Below, piece after piece: positions 33,070 through 45,600 of a stretch of DNA of 64,000 nucleotides. Within the stretch, counting starts at the first letter, position 1. Every line of letters starts with the position of its first letter. Location of the stretch: NCBI RefSeq assembly GCF_030272615.1, contig NW_026728924.1:250001-314000 (forward strand), read 5' to 3'. The notes beneath the pieces were generated by a model, which had not been told where the DNA came from, searched no databases, and saw nothing but the letters and a program-made list of their open reading frames with translations. The stretch is from Cryptomeria japonica (taxonomy: Eukaryota; Streptophyta; Pinopsida; Cupressales; Cupressaceae). Position numbers and translations under genes: made by a program.

Positions 33070-33707
33070 AACATTTATTTTTTATTTTTGTTTTTCATGT
33101 TCCCCTTTCCTTGTTTTCATGGTATGTTGATTATTAGCTTCTAATACTTCTGCATTGGCTCTAGGTTTGATCTCGGAGTCACACAAGAGAGGGTTCTGAG
33201 CAGTGCTTTCACTGTGAGAAAAATCATGTTCTGTAGAATCTTCAAGAGCTTAGATAATTTCCTTTCTTCACTCATCGGCCATACTTGAATCTGTTGCAAA
33301 TGATTGAAACAGACTATCTCTCCCGAAATCAGGAAGACTTAACTTTGTTTTCCTGTGTGGATTCCTAAACACTCATTTTTTATGCATTTATAGTTGTCCT
33401 CCATCACTTGATCATATTCTTTAGCTTCTTTTTCTTTAATGTTATTTTCAGAATCACATTCAGATTTGTGATGAGGTAGATCAAAACTTCTCTTATGACT
33501 CTAGCCAACTTGGTATTCAATCTGCCCCTCACTGTAAGATGCTTGTTTGTGTTGTTGCATCTCCTCCAATATTTTGTAAGATGAAGTTAACATAGACACT
33601 CCATCACTTTTATATGTTAAGGCATTTGCTTTAGTCTCTTGGTCTTCACGTTTTAACTCATCCATTATAGTATTATAGCTACATTCTGCTTGATTGATTC
33701 TGTTCAT
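33070..33707 (-). pseudogene. Unidentified coding remnant
   Basis: From an ATG at 33707 the minus strand has 68 codons (MNRINQAECSYNTIMDEL; later SYKILEEMQQHKQ) to a TAG at 33503. The same frame stays protein-like (CDSENNIKEKEAKEYDQ) to about 33340. A shifted frame then carries KLSLPDFGRDSLFQSF and EDSTEHDFSHSESTAQN down to about 33070. Acidic, Ser-rich and without a recognised domain. It resembles a decayed exon more than random AT-rich DNA. Confidence 0.3.
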
Positions 33708-34350
33708 TCTGAGTAGTTTCTAACATTTATATAAAATATCTTATAAAATTTCTATACATATGGAATGTAGTCATTATGCCATTTGTAAAAGTGTTTTCTT
33801 GGGAGTGTGATCCTATAAAACCAATAGCTATATTATCTTTTTTTTCTGGTCTGCCATAGTATGTGAAATTAGGTAGGAATTCCTTTATATTAGTATTATT
33901 ATACATACTGTAGTCTATGTTAATATTATTATTATCAAATTTGGCATACAAACATTATCGGGCTACATATATTAAGCTGTCTTTATTATAACACATCCCT
34001 TATGCATACCATACCACCCACAACAGGGATGTTGCTGCTTGTACTTAATAACAGTTCTGATCTGCTCTGATCGGTGCTGCAGATAATATATATTTTTCCT
34101 TCTTTTCTTTTCAATCCTACCTCCTATCCCCCATTGAAGGTATTTGATTCTTCATTTATTCATCATCTCTTAAAGGTCACACCTCTTTGATAAGTCACAT
34201 CTTCCTCATTCGCATTAGTTCATTATACCAATAACACCCTTAGTGATCGCTGGCAACTTTGGTTGATAATCAATCTTCTTTAAATGTGGCTTCTCGTAAT
34301 AATTATGTTTTAAGACTTGGTCATTGTCATTAACCTTCTAATAAGTATCT
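33708..34350. other. No supported gene
   Basis: A 74-codon Asn-rich open frame on the minus strand (33951-33727) has no recognisable feature. Close to 34351, peroxidase similarity begins. Confidence 0.4.
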
Positions 34351-34493
34351 AATAGCAATGGTGGGATCCACAATTCTGGGACACATGCTCTGTAGTTGGC
34401 TGACATATGTAGGATTCAGAGTGGGGTCTACTGGGTTGCCGTAAATTCTGTTTGAAAATTGGCTGCAGTGAGAAAACCCCACTGTGTGCACCC
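34351..34493 (-). pseudogene. Peroxidase exon 4, 5' part only
   Basis: After TATTTTCAG the phase expected from exon 3 gives VHTVGFSHCSQFSNRIY, with the proximal heme-binding His of the (A)HT motif, then NPVDPTLNPTYVSQLQ and MCPRIVDPTIAI. From 34350 down the match stops abruptly; the last two thirds of the domain are absent. Confidence 0.8.
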
Positions 34494-34652
34494 CTGAAAA
34501 TAGAAGAAAACACGGAATAGTAAAAGATTTTTAAAAAAATGTATTTATAGAATTCTATATCTAAAACATAAACCCACTTATTACGTTTTAAGATATAAAG
34601 TATACTAACTAATTTAGGTGATTACAATTATTAGGTAGAATAATTTGTTAGT

Positions 34653-34817
34653 AGATAGAGCAATCATATCTGTCGGAGATAATCCCTTGCTTCTGAAGAG
34701 AGAGACCAACTGAACGAGATTGAATGAACCCTTTGGCAGGTTTCCATTGACTCTGGATGCTTGAGATATGAGTCCATTTCTTCTCCCTAACTCCACACTA
34801 TTCCTTGGACCTCCAAC
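34653..34817 (-). pseudogene. Peroxidase exon 3
   Basis: After TTATATCCAG the codons read VGGPRNSVELGRRNGLISQ, then ASRVNGNLPKGSFNL and SPTDMIALS; 165 bases against the typical 166. It joins exon 2 in phase (QL/VGGP). At its 3' end the expected G-GTAAC donor reads A-CTAAC, so normal splicing to exon 4 should fail. Confidence 0.85.
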
Positions 34818-35193
34818 CTGGATATAACAAGGAAAAAAATATAACTCCTTAAGTAATCAGCAATTGAAAGCATTCTTGAAAATCCAAAACAGATAATTAA
34901 ATGTTTTAAGAGAAATAGGTTTGATTCTTTAAGTATACATGCATTTACAACTTCAGTCATGTTTTTCTTAAAATTTCTATGGTAGCAGCAATTGAAGACA
35001 ATAAAAGTTCGTTGATCCATAATGTTAAGCATAATGCCACAACAATTGCTTTTGGTAGCATCAATTTTAAGTCAAGTGCCTAGGCAAGAAAGGATGCTTA
35101 AATCCAGAAGGTAATGTGGGTGAAGCAAGGGATAAATTAAGGCAAAGTGTGTGAGGCCTTAAGCAGATATATGTAGTTACATGAAAACCAGGG

Positions 35194-37182
35194 TGTTAAT
35201 TTTAGCAATCAAATTGACAATGATAAAAAGAAAACACAAACACAAAACACAAAGATACCCTGGGAAAACCTCCCTCTTGGAGGTGAAAAAACCCAGCAAG
35301 AAATCTCAAATCGGATAAACTACAACATTGCCCTTCTAGGGCATACAAATAACTTATCTGATTCATAGTTCAAATCAGACTTGAACAATTGCCCAGAATA
35401 TAGATTACAGATCATATACTGAAGTTCGCTTTCCCTAGAATGGATGTCGCTCAGCCTGAAGTAGATTCGACAACCTTGGATTAGGTTCGACACCCTTGGA
35501 GCAGGCTCACCAGACCTAGGAGCAGGTTCGACACGCCTAGGAATATGTTCGCCCAACTAGAAGATAATTCATTGACTAATTCGCTGTCATAGATCAACTT
35601 GAGGATGATGATTGCAGAAGTTCGCACATAGCAGAGATAGGATTCGCTCATTGATTGATTTTTGATGACTTGTGATTCACAAGTCATCTTACATATATAT
35701 GAATTCATTGTTGGCCATTTAGTGGAATTGATTATGTGTTGCATTGATGTCAACACTAATTGTTTGGATGCTTTATTGGCACCCTTCTTGTCTCGGTAGG
35801 TTGAGTGGTTTCTAGTTAACTTGGATCCGACATGATCCGGTAGGCTCCGGTATCGTCTAGTGATGAAATTGACTTGTTCATGATGCTTATACTCATATTT
35901 GGTTAGTTGGTTTTGGGCTCATGATTGGATGCTACCGTGCTTGCTTAGAAGATTGGTTTCTGGTTCCGACGAGGGTTTCACCGATAGAGCTTTTGATGGA
36001 GATCTTTTGGTGAATTGCATAAGTGGTATTGGCACAGCTTCTGATGGATTTTTAGGATGTTGTTGGTGATCATGTTCAAGACTTGCTGGTTGGAGATCAT
36101 TTCTGAAGTGTATGGACCTATACTTGGTCCTTGTTGATCTAAGTTATGGATCGGCTTTAATGTAACATGTGGATAGGACCTATGGATGTATTTCTGGGAT
36201 GTTTTATGTGTTGATATTATTTGTTTTGTCTAAGGCCAACATGGTTTGTAATTATGTAATCGGTTTATTATCTGGTGGCCGACCTGATTGTCTATGGTTG
36301 AGGGTTTGTATAAATTGATGTAAGATCTCATTGTAGATCATCATGGTTAATGTAAGAGGTCATGGTCAAGGAATGTAATGTGCGAATAATGTAAAATCAT
36401 TCAGGTAGAGGAGTTGGTCAATCATTGGAGATCGAATTGGGTTTATGTAAGAGGATTTAATCCTCCGGTATTGAGCTTAACTAGATCTGTACTCAGGCAT
36501 AGGAGATGCTATCTTTTGCAGTTCAACACTTCTCCGGATTGTAGTATGGATTTGTATGTAGTCAGTGAGGCTCCTTTTGTGATGAGTAGTGCGTGCTAGG
36601 TTGTTGGCCTTTTTGCAAGTGCAAGCCCCTTCATTGTAATTCACATACTTACTGTAGAAGTATTATCTGACTGTGGGTAGGCTTCCCACCATGGCTTTTC
36701 CCTTTACCAGGTTTTCCATGTACAAATCTTGGTGTTATGTGGATGGCCTTTATTCTGTGATTACAGTTTATGCTTAATTGGTTTATCTGTTATTCTGGTA
36801 TTAATGTTTTGGGTTTCGGTATTAAAGTTTAAATTGCTAATGGTTCTTGTAATCTGTGACAACTAGTTCACACCCCCCCCCCCCTTCTCAGTTGTCTTCC
36901 AGTTATCTAAACTATCTAGCATTCATCCTATACTAAACCTTGGTCGACCACCTTAGATTTTGGCGCCAAATTACAATTAAATCAAATCTTTTATTTGTAC
37001 AAGTTATGTATAAATAGGTCTTGACCTATTCATAATTACAAGTTATGTATTAACCAATTCGCTCTATTTAGGGCCTGCCCTTAATCGGATATCGAGCTGA
37101 GATTTCTAAATATCAAGGCCGACAGGCCACTTTGACATTTGTGTACTAGGTCGGCCCCCAGAAGGGATCCTACCTAGCTACA
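35194..37182 (-). repeat. Older LTR-like sequence in the peroxidase intron, interrupted
   Basis: The sequence on both sides of the solo LTR (35194-35703 and 36927-37182) appears to be one older insertion on the minus strand. It has a copia-type leader phrase (CCTCCAAGAGGGAGG, TTTTCCCAGGG) and a local repeat of about 24 bp (GGTTCGACACCCTTGGAGCAG-like, 35460-35545). The ends at 35194 (TGTTAAT on the plus strand) and 37182 are tentative, and I found no target duplication. Confidence 0.35.
35709..36921 (+). repeat. Solo LTR, copia-like, with TTCAT target duplication
   Basis: 1213 bp, starting TGTTGGCC and ending CTAGCA. TTCAT flanks it on both sides (35704-35708 and 36922-36926). A C-rich run (36873-36884) close to the end resembles that of the two copia LTRs. 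No internal region or second LTR is present, so it is a recombination-derived solo LTR. It sits in intron 2 of the peroxidase pseudogene, inside an older repeat. Confidence 0.85.
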
Positions 37183-37462
37183 AAAAAAAACAACAATCCC
37201 AATTTTCATCCAGACACATAAACCATTTCTAGGTAGTCTTTGGCTAGGAAGATCAGTTAAACACTATATAATATAGTGATGGTTTGTATATTGATGTTCA
37301 TTCAAATCCATCTTATGTGAATAACCATGCATCAATTGTCACGTTCCATTTCCATAACTCTATAAACACAAAATAAACATGGTTGTATTAGTAATCAAGT
37401 TATGGCCCTAGCCCTCAAAACTCTTTAGGATTCTATTTTATAAATTTTCGAGGATTACCCAC

Positions 37463-37657
37463 CAATTGTATAACATCTCTTGTAGCGATTGCTAGTATAT
37501 CAACACTAGACATGGTTTTGGGACACATATTCTCTACAACTTGCTTTGCTTTGACTATAGTATCAAATCCGTCACCAACCAGGGACAAGTTGTCCTGAAA
37601 GTCTTTCTCCACCGAATTATTTGTAGTAGATTGGATCATCACAGAGGCATCACATCC
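37463..37657 (-). pseudogene. Peroxidase exon 2
   Basis: After the acceptor TTTGTGTGACAG the codons read GCDASVMIQSTT, then EKDFQDNLSL, GDGFDTIVKAKQVVE and SSVDILAIATRDVIQL, and end TTG before a GTGGGT donor. 195 bases, close to the usual 192. The GCDAS start is the standard intron-1 position. The Cys in the motif normally reading SCADILA is Ser, which would remove a conserved disulfide. No frameshift or stop lies inside. Confidence 0.85.
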
Positions 37658-37660
37658 CTG

Positions 37661-38239
37661 TCACACAAAAAAGTAACAGATAATTTCGCATTACTAAATT
37701 CCTGAGATGCATACCGTGGCACAAGATGTTAGACATGGTGAGATCATTTAGAGATATCAAGTTTCAATGATCGATAATGTTGTTCATTATTTTGCTTGGA
37801 TCTAGGTTTGTGGCTTCATACGACGACTGTATCTCACTTTTTATGCATAATTACTTGAATAATTCACTTTTGTACCCTAATATTTTAATAATTACAATTC
37901 AATTCAAAGGGAAAGAAGAGCCCCATTTAGGGGGCCTAGAATTTGATTAGAATCTTGGTCTATTAGGCTAGGATCTATCAAAATCATGTCTTTCCCTAAT
38001 GTGATGGTCATTGAGTAAAATTAGTGGTTTATTATATTTTATGGAGAAACCATAATATTTCACCATTACATAGCCTTAGTGTACATATAAAAATATCAAA
38101 TTGTACAACAAACTATAAAATAGTTGCATTTCTATCATTCCAATTATTGAAGAGAATTTTAATCTCAAAAGAATTACAGATATCTTTACACTTAAATAGG
38201 AGACGATGCTAGTATCCTAGTAAAACTATATTCCAAAAA
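37661..38239. other. No gene recognised
   Basis: Upstream (minus strand) of peroxidase exon 2. I searched by eye for an exon with the FHDCF motif and did not see one. Confidence 0.4.
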
Positions 38240-38960
38240 AATGTAGGAAACTGAAAAGGTCTAAAAAATCATGAATCCAATATTAATCAACATGAGCTCT
38301 ATAAAAGAGCTAGAAAAGGTGCTTAAGATTCTCGAACTCCCCACAAAATGGACCAAAGCACTGGGAACCCCAAATAGGGCCAAAAGGGAACTGTTAGGGA
38401 CACCTTAATAGAGAATACACAATATAAAATGAGCCAACTTAGTTTGAGGAATGTTCAACCCAACACAAACTTGTAGGATTTGGCAAGATCAATCTTATTC
38501 AATATGTAAAGTTGTGAAAGTTGGGCCTATCCCATAATTACCAAGGAACAACAATATTATTGAAAAAATATTTTGATTTGATGAAGCTATTTATTCCAAG
38601 ACAAGTTAACTATGGAAGCATAGGTTGGTGTTTAAAAGTTGGTATTTTTCCTGTAATTTTATAAGAGACAATGGGTAATATGCCTCCAATTGTAGATATC
38701 TTATTAATCTCCAACTTTTTCTATCTGAATTTAATGCTTCTCTTCTTAGTTAAATATCCTAGAGACTTGGAAGGGTGAAGATAAAACTTATGAGAGCCAC
38801 CATCTATAGTGTCCCAAAAACATTTATAAATTTGACAAAGGAATATTTAGTACCAAAAGAATTACATACCAAACATAGAGAAAATAACCTCCCAAAAACC
38901 ATCTTTGGTGCGAAGTTATTTATAAACAGCAATCTAGGAATTCAAGACCTAACAACGAAC
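38240..38960 (-). pseudogene. Possible degraded LINE ORF2 C terminus (zf-RVT)
   Basis: On the minus strand 38480-38250 gives, in changing frames, NIPQTKLAHF and a CFGPFCGEFENLKHLF string with the Cys/His pattern of zf-RVT. At higher coordinates (38960-38800) LGIPRLLFIN and KFINVFGTL resemble the region before zf-RVT. Heavy decay makes the call weak. Confidence 0.3.
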
Positions 38961-39819
38961 TAATATAGGGTATTAGTGTAGAGAAATAAACTAGGCTTGA
39001 GTATTCTCCTCAATAACCAAAAATTTCTCATAATGTTTGTAAGAGCCTTGATAATGTCAATGTGATTTTTATAACATTTTTCCCCTCCTCGATTTACTTA
39101 ATTACTTGAGAGTAACTGTAGAAATGTACAACCTATTTCCTATTATGTGCTAGTGAAGTTAGGTTTTGATTCATGATCCCCTAGTTGTGTGAGAACTAGT
39201 GTTCTATTTGTAGTGGTGATGCTAAGAATCTTGAAGTTGAGAAACATAAAAAAAATGGTTGACCCTCTAGAGTGATCATGTATCGATAGAGGTCCAAGAT
39301 ATTACCCTCATAGAAATAATAGTGAAAGTGCATGTGGGACATGGATCTAAGGTTTAAAGATATTACAAGTGCAATTATGCGGATTTGTAACTAAGTACCA
39401 ACATGTTGAGATAAAAATGAGTCATCATAGCTTTGGACTTGGTAACTATCCACTTAATATAAAATTTTATTTAAAATCTCTCAAAAGAAAAATATGAAAA
39501 ACGTGACTCTACCAAAAATGAGCAAAACCTAGCAAAATAAAATAATTATTGAGCTGATATCATTGTATGATCTATGAATTTTATCACTTTGTTAAGCCTA
39601 TTTCATAAATAAATCCATGTGTAGCACATCATTTAATGCTTGCAGTGGCCAAAAAAGGGATCAAATGCCCTAGTTAATTGTGCTTGAAATACCATACCGC
39701 TCTTTCATAACCTTTCTAGTGCATATGGAATGCCTTGAATTTATCTTACTCCATCTCTATCATATGAAATTCCTTAAAGAAAACCCAATTCGCACTTGGT
39801 AACGAATAGGAAAACTGCT
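38961..39819. other. No gene recognised
   Basis: AT-rich DNA left of the split LTR; neither strand shows a domain or a clear repeat boundary. Confidence 0.4.
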
Positions 39820-40963
39820 GTATGTAAAATTCATCATTATTCAATTATAAATAAAGGGAAATAATGAATCCCTATCTACCCAAGGAATCCTAAATAAACC
39901 AATAAAATAATGCAAAACAAAGTAATAGGAATATAAATATTCAATTAAAACTCCCTATTCCATGATCGCATATGACTTCCATTGTTCTTCTATTCTCTGT
40001 GGTATGATGGCTCTCAAATATCACGCTAGTAACCTACAAGTGACACAAAGATTCGAAGTTCGTGATTATTGAAAATGGAGATTGAATGCTCAATTTATAG
40101 ATTATTGGAGAGGATTGAATGAGAGGTGGAACATAATGATCAAGAGGTGGAACTTAGGTGAGCTCACATGTTGATCGATAGTTGAATTACTGATTTGGAG
40201 GTGGAACAAAATAGATTGAATAGTTAATTGAGTTAACTAATTGAGAAAAAAGTTGATTGGAAAATAGAAAAAAAATGATTGCAGGAGAATTAAAGAATGA
40301 TGTAATTAATCAATTAAAATAGATTGAATAGTTAACTGAGATGACTGATTGAATGCTTTATGGAAAAAGCAAATTGGAAGATAGAAATAGAGATTGAAAC
40401 GATAATGAATTTAATTAATTAATTGATTGAATGAATTAATTTAGTATGTGCTTGCACTTTGACTTTGATTTTCAATTTAATCTTTGCATGAGATTTACTT
40501 CAAATATTGAATTTATTTTAAATTCAATTTGTTATTTCAATATATTTAGAACTTGACTTTGAATTTCATTTTGATTTTTAAAAATCATGCACATGTATTT
40601 GAACTAGAAAAAAATAGAAGAATTTGGAGAGTTAAATGAAATTAGAAGAATAAATGAAATTAAATAAAATTAGAATTTGGGGATTTGGAATTTGAATTAG
40701 AAGAATAAATTAGTTAATTAAATAATTTAAAGAAATTATTTAATTATTTAGAAATTGAATTCAATTAAATAATAAGGATTATTTAAATTAAAGGAATTAA
40801 ATCACAATTAATTAAATAATTAATATTTAGAAGAGGGCTAATGATTAATTGATATATATAACTTGAAAAATGAATTTATTTAAATAATAAAGATTATTTA
40901 AATTGAAGGATTAATAACCATAATTAATTAAATAATAAATATTTAATTAACAATGAATTGAAA
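39820..40963 (-). repeat. Gypsy-type LTR, distal part (split by LINE C)
   Basis: Continuation of the minus-strand LTR that starts at 49616. It is rich in AATTAAATAAT palindromes (40680-40950), with a TATA box (TATAAATT, 40099-40092). The end is uncertain, between about 39820 and 40000; an ACCACA end like that of the first LTR would put it near 39998. The break at 40963 is followed by LINE C, and GAATTGAAA (40955-40963) recurs at 49467-49475. Confidence 0.5.
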
Positions 40964-41042
40964 CACAATTGGGCTCTGCAACTTTCCTACTCTCCTGATT
41001 TTTGAATTTCTACAATGATTGTCATTTTTGCAGAGGAGGGCC

Positions 41043-42625
41043 CATCCTCCATGGAACCTGACCCCCCTTGCTAACCTGCAGCTGTGTCCAGATCTGGGTC
41101 TTATGTTGCGCTCCCAGAGTGCGAGGAGGGCTCCCTTGGTTGGTGTCGTTGACAGTTGTAATACGGAGTTGCACAAGCCTCCCTCGTAGGTGAAGATTCT
41201 GCATTAGACCTCCAGCTTGGATTCTCCTAATAAGGTTCCCAGGACTGATGTTGTGGGGCCTTTGCTAGGGGAAGGTCAAGCAAGTACTTGGAAACGTTTC
41301 CTTGTTGGAAATACAAAGTTAGGATCGTAGACTCTGCTACCAAAGGTTACTGCTGGTGAGGATGTTCCCGAGATTTGTCTCACTAACAGTATTATGGATA
41401 ATATCGCTTCCTCCCTACACCTCTACTTGGTGGGGAGATTCTTAGCCTTTAGACCCACAATAGATATGGTCAGAAGATGGGCTAGTTCCAGATGGAAACT
41501 TAAAGGTAGTGTCTTTATCTCTGCTATGCTTGAGGGGCTCTTTTTATTCTGATTCACTACTGAAGAATACTTCATTTACATCATGTCTGGTTCATGGACT
41601 TACAACAAACACTGCTTAACTCTCTCTAAATGGAAGTCGGGGTTTGACCCTAGTGCAGACCTCAAACTGGAACCAGTTTGGATCAGACTCCCTAGCCTCC
41701 CTTTAGAGTTTTGGGATGACACCATTTTCAGATGGATTGGTAACTCTTTTGGTTAGTTCGTTGCTTCTAACAATGTGATGATGCAGAAGTCTAGACTAGT
41801 TTATGCTCGCCTATGTGTGAATGTGGATGTTAACAACCCCCTCCCTAACTTCATAGATCTTAAATCCAAATGGGGTAAATGCACACATGCTATTGTCTAG
41901 GAGAACACCTCCCTTTATTGTCAAAGGTGTGGAAAACATGGCCATGTAATAGCTGACTGCCCAGTCCCTCCGCCTCCAGAGGAAAAATTGAAGGAGAAGT
42001 TATCGTCATCAGGCATTGTCAATGTGGAGGCAACTCAAAATGTTACCCACCCCCCAATCCCCTAGTTACTGACAATATTGAGGATCAGATCAAGGACTTG
42101 AAGGAAAGGGAGGGTCCTCAAGATCCTATTGAGGGCTACCCCTTCTTGGAAGGCATACTTAATATGATGAAAACCCCTGACCCCAAGGCGATACCTCCCT
42201 CTTCAAGGAGATGCTTGGGCCTAGACTTAGAAGAGGGAGAGATATCCCAGACGAAGGTAGAACAAGAAGGACTAAAAGCATAAGAGTGCTTCAGAGAGAA
42301 GAAAGGGAAAAATGAGACCACTCCGTCTGTGCTCAAGGAACTGAATCCCAACACTATGGGAGACAATGAGAGAAGCATATGGTGCATGGGGGTTGGGCCC
42401 GTGCCTTCCAAAGGGAATATCCTGGATCCAACCTCCTCTTCTCCTTCTACTAGATCTACTGAGGAGATCATTGTTCTCTCTCATGGAAGTCATTCTGGCC
42501 TATCATCGCCTGTGGATAGAGAGAAAGAGGAATGGCAATAACCTAAAAGAAAAACTAGAGGAAATAAGAAGGCGGATGTTGAAAATGACTCTAAAAAGGT
42601 AGACCCTCTGAGAGGACCCTCATAA
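41043..42625 (+). pseudogene. LINE ORF1 (DUF4283-like, CCHC zinc knuckle)
   Basis: The RNA-binding ORF1 protein of a plant LINE. From about 41043 one frame runs with a few stops. The DUF4283-type domain includes LVGRFLAFRPTIDMVRRW, WKLKGSVFISAML, the SGSWTYNKHCLTLSKW block and PVWIRLPSLPLEFW. A CCHC knuckle is at 41919-41960 (C-Q-R-C-G-K-H-G-H-V-I-A-D-C), all four ligands present. After a frameshift near 42095 the tail is acidic, then basic (KRKTRGNKK, NLS-like), and ends at the TAA at 42623-42625, about 70 bases before ORF2. Confidence 0.75.
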
Positions 42626-42695
42626 CTAAGGTAATGGCCAGATAAATTGCCAGTGGATGACAATTAACTCTGGAGACATCTCAGAAAGGCAAGAA

Positions 42696-45600
42696 ATGAA
42701 GTTCCTTTCATGGAACTTAAGGGGTTTAAACAACCCCCAGAAGTAGTATGCTCTTAAGCAATTCATAGTGACCAATAAGGTTGATATTATTCTAATCCAG
42801 GAGGTGAAAATGACCTATCAAAATTTTGCTACTCTTGTGGATAGTATATGGCCAGGTGTTGCCTTGTATTATAGTGAGGTGAAAGGCGCTTTAGGGGTAA
42901 TTTCTACTCTTTGGAATATGAGCAAGTTGGATGGGCACGTTGTTGACCTTTCTCAAAACTTTCTTACTACCAGGTTCACTATGAACAAATTATCATGGTA
43001 CTTCTTCAACATTTATGCACCTAATACTAGATATAGTCGGGCTCTGGTCTGGGAGGAAATCACTACCTTCTGGACTAATAATAGGGAGGCAATGTTCATG
43101 TTAGCCGGTGACTTTAACACCCCCTTTTTCCCGCAAATAAGCTAGGAGGTTTAACGGATTACAGTGATAACATGCTTGACTTTGCAGACTTCATTAGAAA
43201 TAATGAGTTACTTGATGTTGACCTTCAAGGGAATCCTTTCACCTGGTCTAATAACATAAAAGGCTCTAATCTGATTCAGGTTAGGCTGGATAGGTTTCTG
43301 ATCTCTGCCAAGTGGGACCTTGGTAACAATTCCTCGCTCTCGTCTCTATCGCACACTATATTTGACCATTCCCTGATCCTCCTTTCTTGGGTTGACAAGC
43401 CGGCCTCAGGCCCCATACCCTTTAGGTATGAGATAATGTGGCACTCTCACCCAAACTTCAAACAGTGTATCCAAAATTGGTGGAACTCCCATGTTCAAGG
43501 TTTTGCTATGTTTAGAATCACTAAAAATCTAGAGATAATCAAAAGGGAGGTCAGAGCCTAGAGTAAATCTTCCTTTGGTGATATCTTCAAGAGAAAAAAG
43601 TAGGCTGAAACCAATTTGGACCGCCTCCAGAGAACCATTACAGAGGGGATCACCTCAATGGATATCCACAAAGAGGAGGAATGTTGGAGAGAAAAATGGA
43701 AAGAAATCATGAGCCTTGAAGAAATATACTGGAAGCAAAGATCCAGAATCTAGTGGTTAACTGAGGGGGATAGGAACACCTCCTTCTTTCATAGATCTGC
43801 TTCAAAGCACAAAAGGAGGAACACTATCTGATCCATATTCAATAATAAAAATGAGGAATTTATGGGGAATAGAGAGATTGGTCAATGGGCTTCTCTATAC
43901 TTTGCTAATGCTTACATGAATGACAAGGCCAGTGAACCTACTAAGGTTAGTGATAAGCTTCTCAATCTTATCCCCCAAGTTCTAAATGATGATGACAATG
44001 AGCTGCTGATGAGCCGTGTGTTTCAAGATGAAGTTAAAGAGGAAATTTTTTCAATGGCTGCCTTCAAGGCCCCTAGACCTGACGACTTCTGTCCAACTTT
44101 CTTTTAGGTATTCTGGGAAACTATGAAGTATGACCTAATCAAAGCTACCAGGGACTTCATTCACACTAGGAACCTTCTAAAGAAATTGAATAACACTTTC
44201 ATTATTTTGGCTCCCAAAATTCCTAACCCGAAGTTTATGACTGATTATTGCCCTATTAGCCTGTCTAATTCGGTCTATAAGATCTTCTCTAAAGTTTTTG
44301 TCAACAAAATTAAACCCCTTCTTGAAAGATGCATCAGCCCCACTCAGAGGGGTTTTATTCTGGGCAGGAATATTTTCAATGTGGTCATAACTACCCATGA
44401 GGTCATCCACTCCGTGGAGAAAAGTTGCAACCCAGGTATGGCTCTTAAACTTGACATCTCTAAGGCTTATGATAAAGAACTAGAAGTTCCTGTATGTTGT
44501 TCTTTCCAAGATGGGATTCCAGAGAATATTCTTCAATATTATCAAGGTGGCAGTGGAAAGTGTTCACTATTCGGTGATTGTCAACGACACCCCTTGGGGG
44601 TTCTTTAAGGCTCGAAAGGGACTAAGGCAAGGGGACCCTCTCTCACCTTATTTGTTTATTATGGTGGCAGAAAATTTGAGTAGGAACTTCTCCCAATTAA
44701 TCAGGACTAGAAAAATCTCAAGGGTGAAAGTTGCTTCTACCCTTCCTCCAATGGTTATGCAACAATTTGTTGACGACACCTTCCTGTTTGGCCAGTCATC
44801 TGTTATAGAAGCAAAAGAATGGAAACACTTGTTGGAGGATTACATCCTTGCCTCAGGACAACTTATCAACTATAACAAGAGAAAAATTTATTTTTTCAAC
44901 ACTAATAGAAATCTCCAAGGTAAACTTATGCAAATCCTTGGATGTTGTGTTGCTGATCTTATCTATTCCTACTTGGGTCTTCCCCTCATGATTAAGGAGG
45001 TCACCCCCCAATTCTGGGAGTCTATATTAGAAAGAATGCAGAAGAAACTTGCTAGCTGGATTGGAAAAACTCTGAGTAGTGCTGGTAAACCCCAAAATCT
45101 GTCGGCCTCTCTTCAAGGTGTGTCAGTCTATTTTCTTTTTCTATTCAAGATATCCATTGCTAAGGTTGAGAAACTTGAGAAAATCCAAAGAAGATTTCTG
45201 TGGACGGGGATGGAGGAAAAGTCCAGACTCAACTTAGTCAATTGGGAGGTGGTGTGCAAACCTAAGTACATGGGAGGCCTAGGGATTAGAAAAATTTCAG
45301 ACCTAAACAAGGCTTTGCTGACGAAAAGTTGTTGGAATATTATTAAGGACAAAGTTTATTTGAGCAAGATTATGCGGGAAAAGTATTTTAATCACACCCC
45401 CTTCTCTTCCCTTCTTTCTTCTAATGAGCTTCCACCTAGTTCTAAGATATGGAACAACATTGTCAAAAACAGGAAGTTGCTTAAACAGGGCCTAAAATGG
45501 CAGGTGGGCAATGGTGAGATAATTAGATTCTGGGAGGACAACTAGATTGGAAATAGACCCCTGGCCTCTTTCCACTTTAGTTGCATCATGGGAACTCTCA

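Larger units (their letters stand above)
34351..37657 (-). pseudogene. Class III peroxidase pseudogene, exons 2 to 4 (partial)
   Basis: Three blocks in the right order on the minus strand match exons 2, 3 and the start of 4 of a plant secretory (class III) heme peroxidase, at the intron positions usual for the family. Such enzymes oxidise phenolics with hydrogen peroxide in the cell wall or vacuole. Exon 1 (signal peptide and distal His, FHDCF) was not found up to 40 kb. Exon 4 stops matching after about 48 codons. The exon 3 donor is lost, and the conserved Cys of SCADI is Ser. Intron 2 (37462-34818) carries an LTR insertion. I read it as a non-functional relic. Confidence 0.8.

Noticed and set aside
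34480-34493. Apparent 2-base deletion in the peroxidase AHT motif
   Set aside because: Disappears once exon 4 is read in phase 1 from the acceptor; the His and Thr are then intact.
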